A model generated the notes under the pieces. The model saw only the letters and a list, made by a program, of their open reading frames with translations. It did not search any database and was not told where the DNA came from. Source: JAGVSV01 sp040766135 (GTDB lineage: Bacteria; Bacillota; Clostridia; Christensenellales; Aristaeellaceae). From it: 64,000 nucleotides of DNA. Both the position numbers and the translations under genes were made by a program. How positions within the stretch are numbered: the stretch's first letter is position 1; each line of letters opens with the position of its first letter. The stretch is from contig JAXGRA010000011.1 in assembly GCA_040766135.1 (NCBI GenBank), positions 18,416-82,415 of the forward strand, given 5' to 3'. Shown piece after piece: positions 8,634 through 16,419 of this stretch.

Positions 8634-10052
8634 ATGAAAACATATTTGGCTGTTGACATCGGTGCATCCGGCGGCCGGCACATGCTGGGATGGGTGCAGG
8701 ACGGACACATCCACACCGAAGAAATCTACCGCTTTGAAAACGGCATGCAGCAAAAGGACGGGCAGCTTCTCTGGGATGTGGAGCGCCTAGTAAAAGAAAT
8801 CATCATCGGCATGCAGCGCGCGGGCCAGGCCGGGCATCGCCCGGTGTCCGTGGGCATTGACACCTGGGGCGTGGACTTTGCGCTGCTGGATGCGCAGGGC
8901 AACGTGGTGGGCGATACCGTGGCCTACCGCGACAGCCGCACCGATGGCATGGACACCAAGTTGGAGCAAACGCTGCCCTTCCGGGATTTATATGCGCGCA
9001 CCGGCACGGCCAAGCAGCCCTTCAACACGCTGTATCAATTGATGGCTGTGCCCAGGGCCGATATCGAGAAGGCGCAGCGCTGCCTGCTGCTGCCGGAGTA
9101 TTTTGCCTATCGCCTGTGCGGCGTAATGGGCAGCGAGTATACCATTGCTTCCACCACCGCGCTGCTCAACGCCCAAACGCGCGATTGGGACCGCGAGGTG
9201 CTGCGCGCGGCCGACATCCCGGACAGGCTGTTCCCGCAAAAACCCGTGCTGCCCGGCACCGTGCTGGGGCGGCTGACGCCCAAGGTGCAGGCGCAGGTGG
9301 GGTATGACTGCGATGTGGTGCTGCCCGCCGCGCATGACACCGGCAGCGCGTTTATCGCCATCCCCGCGCGGGATGATCACGCTGTATATCTGTCCAGCGG
9401 CACCTGGAGCCTGCTGGGCGTGGAGCTGGATCAGCCGCTCACCGATCCCAAGGCCAGCGATGCAGGCTTCACCAACGAGGGCGCATATTTAGGGCGCATC
9501 CGCTTCCTGAAAAATATCATGGGCATGTGGATTTTGCAGAGCATCCGTCGCGAAAACAACAAGGCCTTCTCCTATGATGAAATGGCCGACATGGCCCAGC
9601 GCGCCGGGCAAATAGACAATCCTTACCCCGGGCTGTTTGATGTGGCGGACAACCGCTTCATGGCGCCCGACAACATGACCGATGAGATCAAGCGCGCGCT
9701 GCAGGATGCGGGCTTTGCTGCCCCCCGGGATCTGTCCGGCCTGCTGCGTGCGGTGTACCGCAGCCTGGCCGAGGGTTACCGCGTGGCCATCCGCGACCTG
9801 GAAGCCGTCACGGGCACTGCGTTTACGTCCATCAATATTGTGGGCGGCGGCAGCCGGGATGTGGTGCTCAACCAGATGACCGCCGATGCGCTCAACCTGC
9901 CCGTATACGCAGGCCCGGCGGAGGGTACTGCGCTGGGCAACCTGATCTGCCAGATGATTGCCGCAGGCGATGTAGAAAGCCAGCAGCAGGCACGCGATAT
10001 GCTGCGCAAGGGCGCCAATGTGAAGGAATATTTACCCCGTACTGACCGATAA
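8634..10052 (+). CDS. rhaB: Rhamnulokinase
   Basis: 472 residues of the FGGY kinase family. Features typical of RhaB are the N-terminal phosphate motif AVDIGASGGRHMLG, GIDTWGVDFALLD, AYRDSRTDGMD, the ATP-site glycine loop SSGTWSLLGVE and the C-terminal INIVGGGSRDVVLNQ with the adenosine motif. It phosphorylates L-rhamnulose to L-rhamnulose 1-phosphate in the cytoplasm. RhaA and RhaD are not in this window, so the pathway is completed elsewhere or the kinase serves a related deoxysugar. The ATG directly follows the MATE stop, with GGAGGGA inside the end of that gene. Confidence 0.93.
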   Translation: MKTYLAVDIGASGGRHMLGWVQDGHIHTEEIYRFENGMQQKDGQLLWDVERLVKEIIIGMQRAGQAGHRPVSVGIDTWGVDFALLDAQGNVVGDTVAYRDSRTDGMDTKLEQTLPFRDLYARTGTAKQPFNTLYQLMAVPRADIEKAQRCLLLPEYFAYRLCGVMGSEYTIASTTALLNAQTRDWDREVLRAADIPDRLFPQKPVLPGTVLGRLTPKVQAQVGYDCDVVLPAAHDTGSAFIAIPARDDHAVYLSSGTWSLLGVELDQPLTDPKASDAGFTNEGAYLGRIRFLKNIMGMWILQSIRRENNKAFSYDEMADMAQRAGQIDNPYPGLFDVADNRFMAPDNMTDEIKRALQDAGFAAPRDLSGLLRAVYRSLAEGYRVAIRDLEAVTGTAFTSINIVGGGSRDVVLNQMTADALNLPVYAGPAEGTALGNLICQMIAAGDVESQQQARDMLRKGANVKEYLPRTDR

Positions 10053-10061
10053 AGGAGTATC

Positions 10062-10841
10062 ATGTACCTGTATGAAACGCACCTGCACACCGTGCAGGCC
10101 AGCCTCTGCGGCAGAAGCTTCGGGCGCGAATATATCAAGCCATATCAGGATTTGGGCTATACCGGCATCTTTGTTACCGATCACTTTATGGGTGGCAACT
10201 GCGCAGTGGAACGTTCCCTGCCGTGGAAGGAGTTTGTATATCGCTTTTGCGCGGGCTTCGAGGACGCCCGCAATGAGGGCGCAAAGCACAATTTTCAGGT
10301 GTTCTTTGGCTGGGAGGAAACCTTTGACGGCGATGACTTTCTGGTATACGGCCTGACGCCGGAATGGCTGCTGGAGCATCCGGAGGTGCGCTACTGGACG
10401 CGAAAGGAACAGTATGACGCGGTGCACGCGCAGGGCGGCTGCGTGGTGCAGGCGCATCCCTTCCGCGAGCGCGACTATATCTCCACCGTGCACCTGTCGC
10501 CCAAGCTGTCCGATGCCTTTGAGGTGGTCAATATCGGCAACACCCCGCAGCAGGATGCCTCGGCGCGAAAGTATGCCCTAAAACATGGCCTGCGCATGAC
10601 GGCGGGCACGGACATCCATTCCGTCACGCAGGTTACGCCGGAGCTGCTGTCCGGCATGGCATTTGAAAAACCCTTGCGAGACATTCAGGATTATGTGCGC
10701 GCGGTGCAGGGCCAGATGGAGTGCACCCTGATTGTTCCGCCCGGGCGTGAATTTGACGGTGAGCCGCCGTTCCCCTTTTTGCCGGTGGATGTGCGTGATG
10801 AAAACGACCGCAGCATCCCGGTGCCCAATCCGCTGTTTTAA
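10062..10841 (+). CDS. PHP-domain metal-dependent phosphoesterase
   Basis: 259 residues beginning MYLYETHLHTVQAS, the first metal-binding H-x-H of the PHP fold. Further ligands are in FVTDHFMG, QAHPFRE and AGTDIHSV. The family includes histidinol-phosphate phosphatases and other phosphoesterases. AAAGGAG lies before the ATG, 9 nt after rhaB, and a strong terminator follows. The pairing with rhaB suggests a sugar-phosphate role, but this is inference. Confidence 0.9.
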   Translation: MYLYETHLHTVQASLCGRSFGREYIKPYQDLGYTGIFVTDHFMGGNCAVERSLPWKEFVYRFCAGFEDARNEGAKHNFQVFFGWEETFDGDDFLVYGLTPEWLLEHPEVRYWTRKEQYDAVHAQGGCVVQAHPFRERDYISTVHLSPKLSDAFEVVNIGNTPQQDASARKYALKHGLRMTAGTDIHSVTQVTPELLSGMAFEKPLRDIQDYVRAVQGQMECTLIVPPGREFDGEPPFPFLPVDVRDENDRSIPVPNPLF

Positions 10842-10864
10842 TGAATATCCCTTAAAAATGCAGT

Positions 10865-10896
10865 GCCCGCCTGGCCTGGCGGGCTTTTTGCTTTTC
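10865..10896 (+). terminator. Rho-independent terminator of the rhaB operon
   Basis: GCCCGCC and GGCGGGC pair around TGGCCT, followed by TTTTTGCTTTT. It lies 24 nt after the PHP stop codon. Confidence 0.9.
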
Positions 10897-10911
10897 AGTA
10901 AAGCATGCCAA

Positions 10912-10929
10912 TTGTAAGCGATTTGTAAG
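10912..10929 (+). promoter_or_regulatory. Tandem TTGTAAG direct repeats, candidate OmpR/PhoB-type site
   Basis: TTGTAAG occurs at 10912 and again at 10923, exactly 11 bp apart, about 100 bp ahead of the PepSY gene. Two half-sites in direct orientation with an 11-bp step are typical for winged-helix response regulators of the OmpR/PhoB family. A weak promoter (TTCACT, 18 nt, TAGAGT at 10970) follows. Confidence 0.45.
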
Positions 10930-11024
10930 GAAAACCCACATTTCATTCACTTTTGCAAACGGGTTGGGGTAGAGTACACACAAGCGGAAAACACCGCAAA
11001 ACGAACGAAGGAGTGAACCCAACC

Positions 11025-12059
11025 ATGAAGAAACTGTTAGCCATCCTGGTGAGCATCGCGATGATGCTCTCAAGCGTAGCCGCTTTTGCCGCTGCGTCCC
11101 CCGAAGCCCTGAATGTGGCCGCCCCCCATGTGCCTGCCGGCGCAAAGGTTGTATCCACGGGCGAAAGCTCCAAGCACTATGAACTGACCTACCGTGACGA
11201 AGCCACCGGCGATGAGTACAAGGTGGTGCTGCACAAAAACCCCCTGTCCGTCAAGAAAGTGGACATCGACTACAAGGACAAGAAGGGCAGCAAGACGGTC
11301 GTTCTGACCGAAGCCCAGGTGGCTGCCCAGGTGCTGGGAGCATACCCCGGCGCTGCAATCAACGGAATTTTTGTGGAAAAAGACGACGGTCTGTTTGAGT
11401 ATGTAGCCATTTTTGAGCGCGATGGCTACCTGTACCAGATGAAGTACAACGCCGAGGATGGCGTGAGCATCGATGGCAAGATCAAGGCGTCCGCCCCTGC
11501 TCAAGGCCCCGCCGGCGAGCAGTTCATCCTGATGATCCAGGCCAAGACCGCGGCGCTGGTCAAAGTAGGCGGCGGCATCGTGACCGACATCGACTTTGAG
11601 AAGATCAACAAGGGCTATGTCTATGAGATTGAAATCTACCTGGACGGCGTGGAGTACGAAGTGCTGGTGGATGCCCTGACCGGTGAAGTGCTGCGCGTAG
11701 AAAAAGAAGAGGTGCGCCGTGTAACAGGTGCCGCCTACACCCCGGACGATGACGATTGGCTGGATGAATGGGACGACCTGTATGATGACAGGGACGACGA
11801 TGATGACATCGACGACCTGGATGATGATGATGACGACGATCGTGACGATGACGATGACGATCGTGACGATGACCGTGACGACGACGATGATGATGATGAT
11901 GATGATCGCGACGATGACCGTGACGACGATGATGACGATGACGATCGTGACGATGACAAGCGCCCGTCCAGCAGCAGCCGTGACGACGACGATGATGACG
12001 ATGATGACGACGACGATGATGACGATGATGACGACGACGATGATGACGACGATGATTGA
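11025..12059 (+). CDS. Secreted PepSY-domain protein with a long poly-aspartate tail
   Basis: 344 residues. MKKLLAILVSIAMMLSSVAA is a signal peptide cleaved near AFA. Two PepSY-like segments follow: about residues 85-155 (AQVLGAYPGAAINGIFVEKD...) and about residues 165-230 (VYEIEIYLDGVEYEVLVDA then LTGEVLRVEKEE). From about residue 240 to the end the chain is almost only Asp with scattered Arg, plus one short KRPSSSSR break. PepSY domains are thought to inhibit or chaperone extracellular enzymes. The acidic tail could bind Ca2+ or cationic surface material. GAAGGAG supports the ATG at 11025. It stands alone between two terminators. Confidence 0.85.
   Translation: MKKLLAILVSIAMMLSSVAAFAAASPEALNVAAPHVPAGAKVVSTGESSKHYELTYRDEATGDEYKVVLHKNPLSVKKVDIDYKDKKGSKTVVLTEAQVAAQVLGAYPGAAINGIFVEKDDGLFEYVAIFERDGYLYQMKYNAEDGVSIDGKIKASAPAQGPAGEQFILMIQAKTAALVKVGGGIVTDIDFEKINKGYVYEIEIYLDGVEYEVLVDALTGEVLRVEKEEVRRVTGAAYTPDDDDWLDEWDDLYDDRDDDDDIDDLDDDDDDDRDDDDDDRDDDRDDDDDDDDDDRDDDRDDDDDDDDRDDDKRPSSSSRDDDDDDDDDDDDDDDDDDDDDDDDD
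11743..12056 (+). repeat. Low-complexity GAY-codon tract encoding the Asp-rich tail
   Basis: About 310 bp of GAC/GAT codons interrupted by CGT/CGC codons. Irregular mixing of GAC and GAT shows that selection acts on the protein rather than a pure microsatellite. The opposite strand reads as poly-Ser and should not be called a gene. Confidence 0.85.
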
Positions 12060-12076
12060 CCGATAATCGGTTGCCG

Positions 12077-12109
12077 CGCCGCCGCGCCCTGTTGGGCCGG
12101 CGGCGTTTT
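12077..12109 (+). terminator. Rho-independent terminator of the PepSY gene
   Basis: CGCCGCCGCGCCC pairs with GGGCCGGCGGCG around a short TGTT loop, followed by TTTT. It starts 18 nt after the stop. Confidence 0.8.
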
Positions 12110-12161
12110 GCGCGATAGGCGTTGATTATTAAAAGAAAAACATATAAAACACTGTTTGAAA

Positions 12162-12177
12162 ACTACAAATTTGTAGT
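12162..12177. promoter_or_regulatory. Perfect 16-bp palindrome ahead of the DegV gene
   Basis: ACTACAAATTTGTAGT is a perfect palindrome with no spacer, in AT-rich DNA about 80 bp before the DegV start. A possible -10 (TATAAA, 12143) is just upstream and another (TATGAT, 12188) just downstream, so it could be an operator. The binding protein is unknown. Confidence 0.5.
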
Positions 12178-12257
12178 GGCAGCATGCTATGATGTGCAAG
12201 TCGCATTATGAGGTTATTCTTTATCATGACAATGCAACGACCAGAGAGGATATGTCC

Positions 12258-13097
12258 ATGATCAAACTATTTACAGATTCCACCATTGACCTGACGCCAG
12301 CGGAGTGTGACCGGCTGGGGGTGACCACCGTGCCGCTGACCATTCATTTTGGCGATCAAAGCTACCGGGAAGGCATCGACATGACGCATAAGGAGTTTTA
12401 TCGCCGTCTGCGGGAGAGCGATGCCATGCCCACCACCTCCCAGATCAATCCTGCCCAATTTGCGGCAGCCTTTGCCCCGGCCCTTCAGGAAGGGCATGAG
12501 ATTATCATGATTGTCGTCAGCAGCCGTGTGAGCGGCACCTGTCAGAGCGCGCAGATTGCCGCCAGCGCTGCCCCGGGCCGCGTGCATGTGGTGGATTCCT
12601 TGTCAGGCTCCTTTGGCGCGCAGCCGCTTGTGTATGAAGCCGCGCGCCTGCGTGATGAGGGCAAGCTCACCGCCGCGCAAATCGCTCAGGCACTGCGCGA
12701 TCTGACGCCGCGGCTGCGGCTGTATGCGGTGCTGGATACGCTCAAATACTTGCGCAAGGGCGGCCGGTTGAGCGGTGGGGCCGCGCTGCTGGGCGGCCTG
12801 CTGGGCATTTTACCCCTGGTGGAGGCGCGCGATGGCAAAATAGGCCTTTTGGGCAAGGCGCGGGGCGACCGTGCCGGTATGCAGCAATTGTTGGCCCTGT
12901 TTCAGAAAGAGCCTGTAGATCCCCGCTTTGGCATATGCTTGGCCCATGCTGATGATGAAACGCGGCTGAACAAGTACATCAATTATCTGCGCCCGTATCT
13001 GGGCAACATAGCCATCCGCATCAGCGGCCTGGGCAGCGTTATTGGCACGCACGCCGGCCCGGGCGTGGTGGGGCTTTCATTTGTCGTAGCCAAATAA
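12258..13097 (+). CDS. DegV family fatty-acid-binding protein
   Basis: 279 residues. It begins MIKLFTDSTIDLTPAECDRL, the DegV N-terminal strand and loop, with the TTSQINPAQF loop near residue 60, SSRVSGTCQSA near residue 95 and the C-terminal THAGPGVVGL motif. DegV/FakB proteins hold fatty acids for the FakA kinase or unknown lipids in the cytoplasm. I chose the second ATG (12258): the AGAGAGGA site is 7 nt away from it but only 1 nt from the ATG at 12252. No fakA is visible, as is common for stand-alone DegV genes in Clostridia. Confidence 0.93.
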   Translation: MIKLFTDSTIDLTPAECDRLGVTTVPLTIHFGDQSYREGIDMTHKEFYRRLRESDAMPTTSQINPAQFAAAFAPALQEGHEIIMIVVSSRVSGTCQSAQIAASAAPGRVHVVDSLSGSFGAQPLVYEAARLRDEGKLTAAQIAQALRDLTPRLRLYAVLDTLKYLRKGGRLSGGAALLGGLLGILPLVEARDGKIGLLGKARGDRAGMQQLLALFQKEPVDPRFGICLAHADDETRLNKYINYLRPYLGNIAIRISGLGSVIGTHAGPGVVGLSFVVAK

Positions 13098-13119
13098 ATG
13101 CTCAAACCAGCTTGTTGCA

Positions 13120-13144
13120 GGGCGCCTTCCGGGGCGCTCTTTTT
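13120..13144 (+). terminator. Rho-independent terminator of the DegV gene
   Basis: GGGCGCC pairs with GGGGCGC around TTCC, followed by TCTTTTTG. It starts 22 nt after the stop. Confidence 0.8.
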
Positions 13145-13170
13145 GTTGCAAAAACTTTGTAAAATTTTTG

Positions 13171-13189
13171 CGCAAATGTGACATTTGCG
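13171..13189. promoter_or_regulatory. Perfect inverted repeat, candidate operator of the gene at 13268
   Basis: CGCAAATG and CATTTGCG flank TGA, placed 9 bp upstream of the -35 box at 13199. Its right arm reads into ATTTGCGTCAT, an 11-mer that also occurs in the minisatellite at 41164, which may be chance. Confidence 0.55.
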
Positions 13190-13198
13190 TCATTTCTG

Positions 13199-13228
13199 TT
13201 GACGCGAGGGGTGGGATGCTGATAGCGT
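13199..13228 (+). promoter_or_regulatory. Sigma-A promoter of the gene at 13268
   Basis: TTGACG and TAGCGT are 18 nt apart, about 40 nt before the start codon. The -10 box is a weak match. Confidence 0.5.
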
Positions 13229-13267
13229 AAGGCCAGGCGGTTTAGCCGCCCGGAAGGAGTTTACAGG

Positions 13268-15517
13268 ATGAAACGATTTGTATGGTTGCTGGCGCTCTGT
13301 CTGATACTCACAGCAAGCAGCGCGCTGGCCGAAAACCGGGATGTATTTCCCGTGGAAACTGAAGACCAGGTCTTCCATAGCGGCATGGCGCTGGTGGATG
13401 GCCAGCTGCTGCTTATGCGCAACGATGGCCTGTATGCCTATACCCCCGGCCAGCCTGAGGCGGAGTTGGTGATGCCGCAGGATATTGCCGCCATGGTCAA
13501 TATGGAAGAGGAAACCAAGCGCTTTGATGTGCTGCTGGCCGATGCCGGCCAGGTCTATGCCTTTGACCTGATGGCGGGCAGGCTATACCCGGCCACTGTG
13601 GCGGAGGGGCAGGTGACGCTGGGTGAGCGCATTCAGCTTGATCTAAGCGACATGGTGGAGGAGCATGACAACTTCACTTTTATGTCCGAGCGCCCGGAGG
13701 GAATGCTGCTGCACAACGGGCGGCTGTACATGCTCACGCGCAACTACCGGGATGGCAGCGGCGCTTCGCAATTGATATGCTTTGACCTTGCAAGCGGCGA
13801 GCGCACCACCTTTCAAACCCCGCATATTGCGCATATCACTTCCTATAAGGACGGCAAGCTGCTGGCCGTACTCTTTGATGCGGAGAATGGATATGATGAA
13901 CGTACCGGCAAGGTGCGGCCCGCCATGTTAGCGGTGTTTGACCCGGAAAGCGATACGGCCGCCGACGTAGGGCTTTTGACCGATTCCGAGGGGGCCGACG
14001 GCCTGCTGGGCTATGATGCGGAAAAGGACATTATCTATACGGCGCGCCACGGCAAGCTGTACCGCCGCACCGCGCAGGATATGACGCAGGATGAGCTGGT
14101 GGGCTATGTCCCCTCCAACCAATTCTGGGGCGTGGTATCGGGCAGCATCATCGCGCTGGAGGACGGCGTGGCGGTACTGACAGGAAACAACCTGTACATC
14201 CGGGATGCCGACCCGGCCAAGCTGCCCGCCCATACGCTGACGGTGTATGGCAACTATGGCGACACCGCGCACCGTGCAGCGCAGGCCCTGATGCCCGAAG
14301 TGCCCGTTTTGCTGCGCGACCGCGAATACTTCGGCAGCGCCCAGGAGCTGGGGCAGGCGCTGGTATCCGGCGAAAATACGATTGACGTGTATTTTTTGGA
14401 CTATTCCTTTATTGATGTCATGAACCTGATGAAAAAGGGCTATGCCCATGACCTGTCGGGCAGCCAGCGCCTGCAGGAGCATGTGGATAAGCTGTATCCC
14501 ATGTTTAAGGAAGCCGGTATGCTGGACGGCAAGCTGCTGATGGTGCCGGTGGAAACCAGCATTGGCAACACCCTGACGGCGTTTTCCTCCCGCTTTGAAC
14601 AAACCGGTCTGACCATCCCGCAGACCTATGCGCAGCTGATCGAGCTGGTTGCTGCCTGGCCGGATACATATGCCGAGCAGTATCCGGACATGAAGCCGCT
14701 GCAAACCGAAGACTATCGCCGGGAACTGATGTATTTGGGGATGGAGCTGTACCAGAACCTGCGCGCCTATCAGGGGCAGGAGCTGCACTATGATGACCCG
14801 CTGTTCCGCAAAATGATGGCGGCGATGGATCAGCTGGACACGCGCGACCTGGATCAGGTGGTGGATTATTCCTCCATGGAGGATATGGAGGCGTTCTTTT
14901 CGCAGGAGCCGCTGCTTATGCAGAGCGGCGGCATGCAGCCCTCGTCTTTCCAATACGCCCCAAAGGAACAGCGCCTGGTGATGTTAGCCGCCGATGAGGG
15001 GGAGCCTGCGCCTGTGCCGGTGATGCTGCGTCTAGCGGCCATCAACCCCCGCAGCGCCAACATCGACCTGGCCCTTCAGTATCTGGAAAACTATGTGGCA
15101 TCGCTGTCGGCTGAGATGCAGGTCATGCTGATGCCGGGCTGCAACGACCCCGTGCTCAACCCCCAATATGACCAAATCATGGAACAGATCAACGCCACTG
15201 TGCAGGCGTATGAAGACATGCTGCGCAAGGCCGAGGATGCCGCGCGCGCCGAGATGGAAAGCGTGCTCGCAGAAATCAAGAAAAGCCGCGACATGATGGC
15301 TGAAGAAAGCCGCTATCTGTTTGGCGAGCAGGCCATCCAGACCTATCGCGACCTGATGAACACCGCGTTCCTCAAGCCGTATGACCCCGCGAATTTTGGC
15401 GGAACGGGCGATATGTACAACCTGTATGACCGCTATCTGCAAAAACAGATCGATTTGGACACATTCATCCGCGAGGCCGATGGCAAGCTGCGCCTGATGC
15501 GGCTGGAAAACCAATAA
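13268..15517 (+). CDS. Secreted protein with N-terminal propeller-like repeats fused to a solute-binding-protein-like domain
   Basis: 749 residues. MKRFVWLLALCLILTASSALA is a signal peptide; no lipobox Cys follows. Residues about 25-330 show repeating strand patterns (DGQLLLMRNDGLYAYTPGQP; DGKLLAVLFDAENG; EKDIIYTARHGKLYRR), as in a beta-propeller. Residues about 335-620 resemble extracellular solute-binding proteins (NTIDVYFLDYSFIDVMNLMK; LLMVPVETSIGNTLT; TYAQLIELVAAWP). Residues about 650-700 are helical and charged, probably coiled coil. No permease genes are adjacent, so it may be a sensor or scavenging protein. GGAAGGAG precedes the ATG. The fusion is unusual, and neither domain name is certain. 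Confidence 0.7.
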   Translation: MKRFVWLLALCLILTASSALAENRDVFPVETEDQVFHSGMALVDGQLLLMRNDGLYAYTPGQPEAELVMPQDIAAMVNMEEETKRFDVLLADAGQVYAFDLMAGRLYPATVAEGQVTLGERIQLDLSDMVEEHDNFTFMSERPEGMLLHNGRLYMLTRNYRDGSGASQLICFDLASGERTTFQTPHIAHITSYKDGKLLAVLFDAENGYDERTGKVRPAMLAVFDPESDTAADVGLLTDSEGADGLLGYDAEKDIIYTARHGKLYRRTAQDMTQDELVGYVPSNQFWGVVSGSIIALEDGVAVLTGNNLYIRDADPAKLPAHTLTVYGNYGDTAHRAAQALMPEVPVLLRDREYFGSAQELGQALVSGENTIDVYFLDYSFIDVMNLMKKGYAHDLSGSQRLQEHVDKLYPMFKEAGMLDGKLLMVPVETSIGNTLTAFSSRFEQTGLTIPQTYAQLIELVAAWPDTYAEQYPDMKPLQTEDYRRELMYLGMELYQNLRAYQGQELHYDDPLFRKMMAAMDQLDTRDLDQVVDYSSMEDMEAFFSQEPLLMQSGGMQPSSFQYAPKEQRLVMLAADEGEPAPVPVMLRLAAINPRSANIDLALQYLENYVASLSAEMQVMLMPGCNDPVLNPQYDQIMEQINATVQAYEDMLRKAEDAARAEMESVLAEIKKSRDMMAEESRYLFGEQAIQTYRDLMNTAFLKPYDPANFGGTGDMYNLYDRYLQKQIDLDTFIREADGKLRLMRLENQ

Positions 15518-15551
15518 ACAAGCAATCCAGACGGCAAATATCTGGTAGAAT

Positions 15552-15580
15552 AGGGATACGGGCAACCGTATCCCTGTTTT
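15552..15580 (+). terminator. Rho-independent terminator between the secreted protein and proB
   Basis: AGGGATACGG and CCGTATCCCT form a perfect 10-bp stem around GCAA, followed by GTTTT. It could end the upstream gene or, since it is 48 nt before proB, act as an attenuator. Confidence 0.85.
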
Positions 15581-15592
15581 AATGGTGTTTTA

Positions 15593-15610
15593 CATCCTGC
15601 AAGCAGGATG
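15593..15610. promoter_or_regulatory. Inverted repeat just before the proB ribosome site
   Basis: CATCCTGC and GCAGGATG are separated by AA. The repeat ends 3 nt before GGAGGA of proB. It could be an operator or a small hairpin controlling proBAC. Confidence 0.45.
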
Positions 15611-15627
15611 CAGAATGGAGGAACTTT

Positions 15628-16419
15628 ATGCAATGGAAAGGCAAGCGCGTGGTGGTCAAGGTGGGCACCTCGACGCTGACATATCCCACCGGGCGCGCGC
15701 GCATCCGCGAGATGGAGGAGCTGGTGCGCGTGCTGTGCGAAATGATGAACAGCGGCATCCAGGTGGCGCTGGTGACCTCCGGCGCCATCGGCGTGGGCAT
15801 GGGCAAAATGGGCCTGACCGAGCGCCCCAAGGACACCGCCAGCAAGCAGGCTGCCGCTACGATTGGTCAGTGTGAGCTGATGTATCTGTATGACCGCATG
15901 TTTTCGGAGTACAGCCACAAGGTAGGGCAGCTGCTCATCACCAAGGCCGACGTGGACGATGACGGGCGGCGCGCGAATTTGATCGCCACCTTTGACAAGC
16001 TGTTTGCCTGGGGCGTTATCCCCATCATCAACGAGAATGACGCCGTGGCGGTGGATGAGATCGTCTATGGCGACAACGACAGCCTAAGCGCCATCGTGGC
16101 GGCGCTGGTGCATGCCGATGCACTGATCATCCTGTCGGACATCGACGGCCTGTATGACGCCGACCCGCGGAAACATCCCGATGCGCGGCGTATTCCGGTG
16201 GTGCACGCTATTGATGACCGTGTGCGCGCGCTGGCCGGCGATAAAGGCAGCGCGCTGGGCACCGGCGGCATGGAGACCAAGATACGCGCGGCGGAGATTG
16301 CAGGCGCCGCAGGCATTCCTACCTGGGTATTAAACGGCACGCCGCCCACCAACATCTACCGGCTGATTGACGGGGAGGACGTGGGCACGCGCTTTGAGGC
16401 GGTGAAAGAACATGCTTAA
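15628..16419 (+). CDS. proB: Glutamate 5-kinase
   Basis: 263 residues of the amino-acid-kinase fold: VVVKVGTSTLTYP, VALVTSGAIGVGMGKMGL, NENDAVAVDEI and DIDGLYDADPR are all typical of ProB. It phosphorylates L-glutamate as the first step of proline synthesis. The C-terminal PUA domain found in E. coli ProB (367 residues) is absent, as in many Bacillota. TGGAGGAA precedes the ATG. The 3' end overlaps proA by 8 nt, so the three proline genes are translationally coupled. Confidence 0.97.
   Translation: MQWKGKRVVVKVGTSTLTYPTGRARIREMEELVRVLCEMMNSGIQVALVTSGAIGVGMGKMGLTERPKDTASKQAAATIGQCELMYLYDRMFSEYSHKVGQLLITKADVDDDGRRANLIATFDKLFAWGVIPIINENDAVAVDEIVYGDNDSLSAIVAALVHADALIILSDIDGLYDADPRKHPDARRIPVVHAIDDRVRALAGDKGSALGTGGMETKIRAAEIAGAAGIPTWVLNGTPPTNIYRLIDGEDVGTRFEAVKEHA

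Noticed and set aside
11735..12199. Open frame on the minus strand rich in serine, opposite the Asp tail
   Set aside because: It is only the complement of GAY codons; no ribosome site and no protein-like composition.
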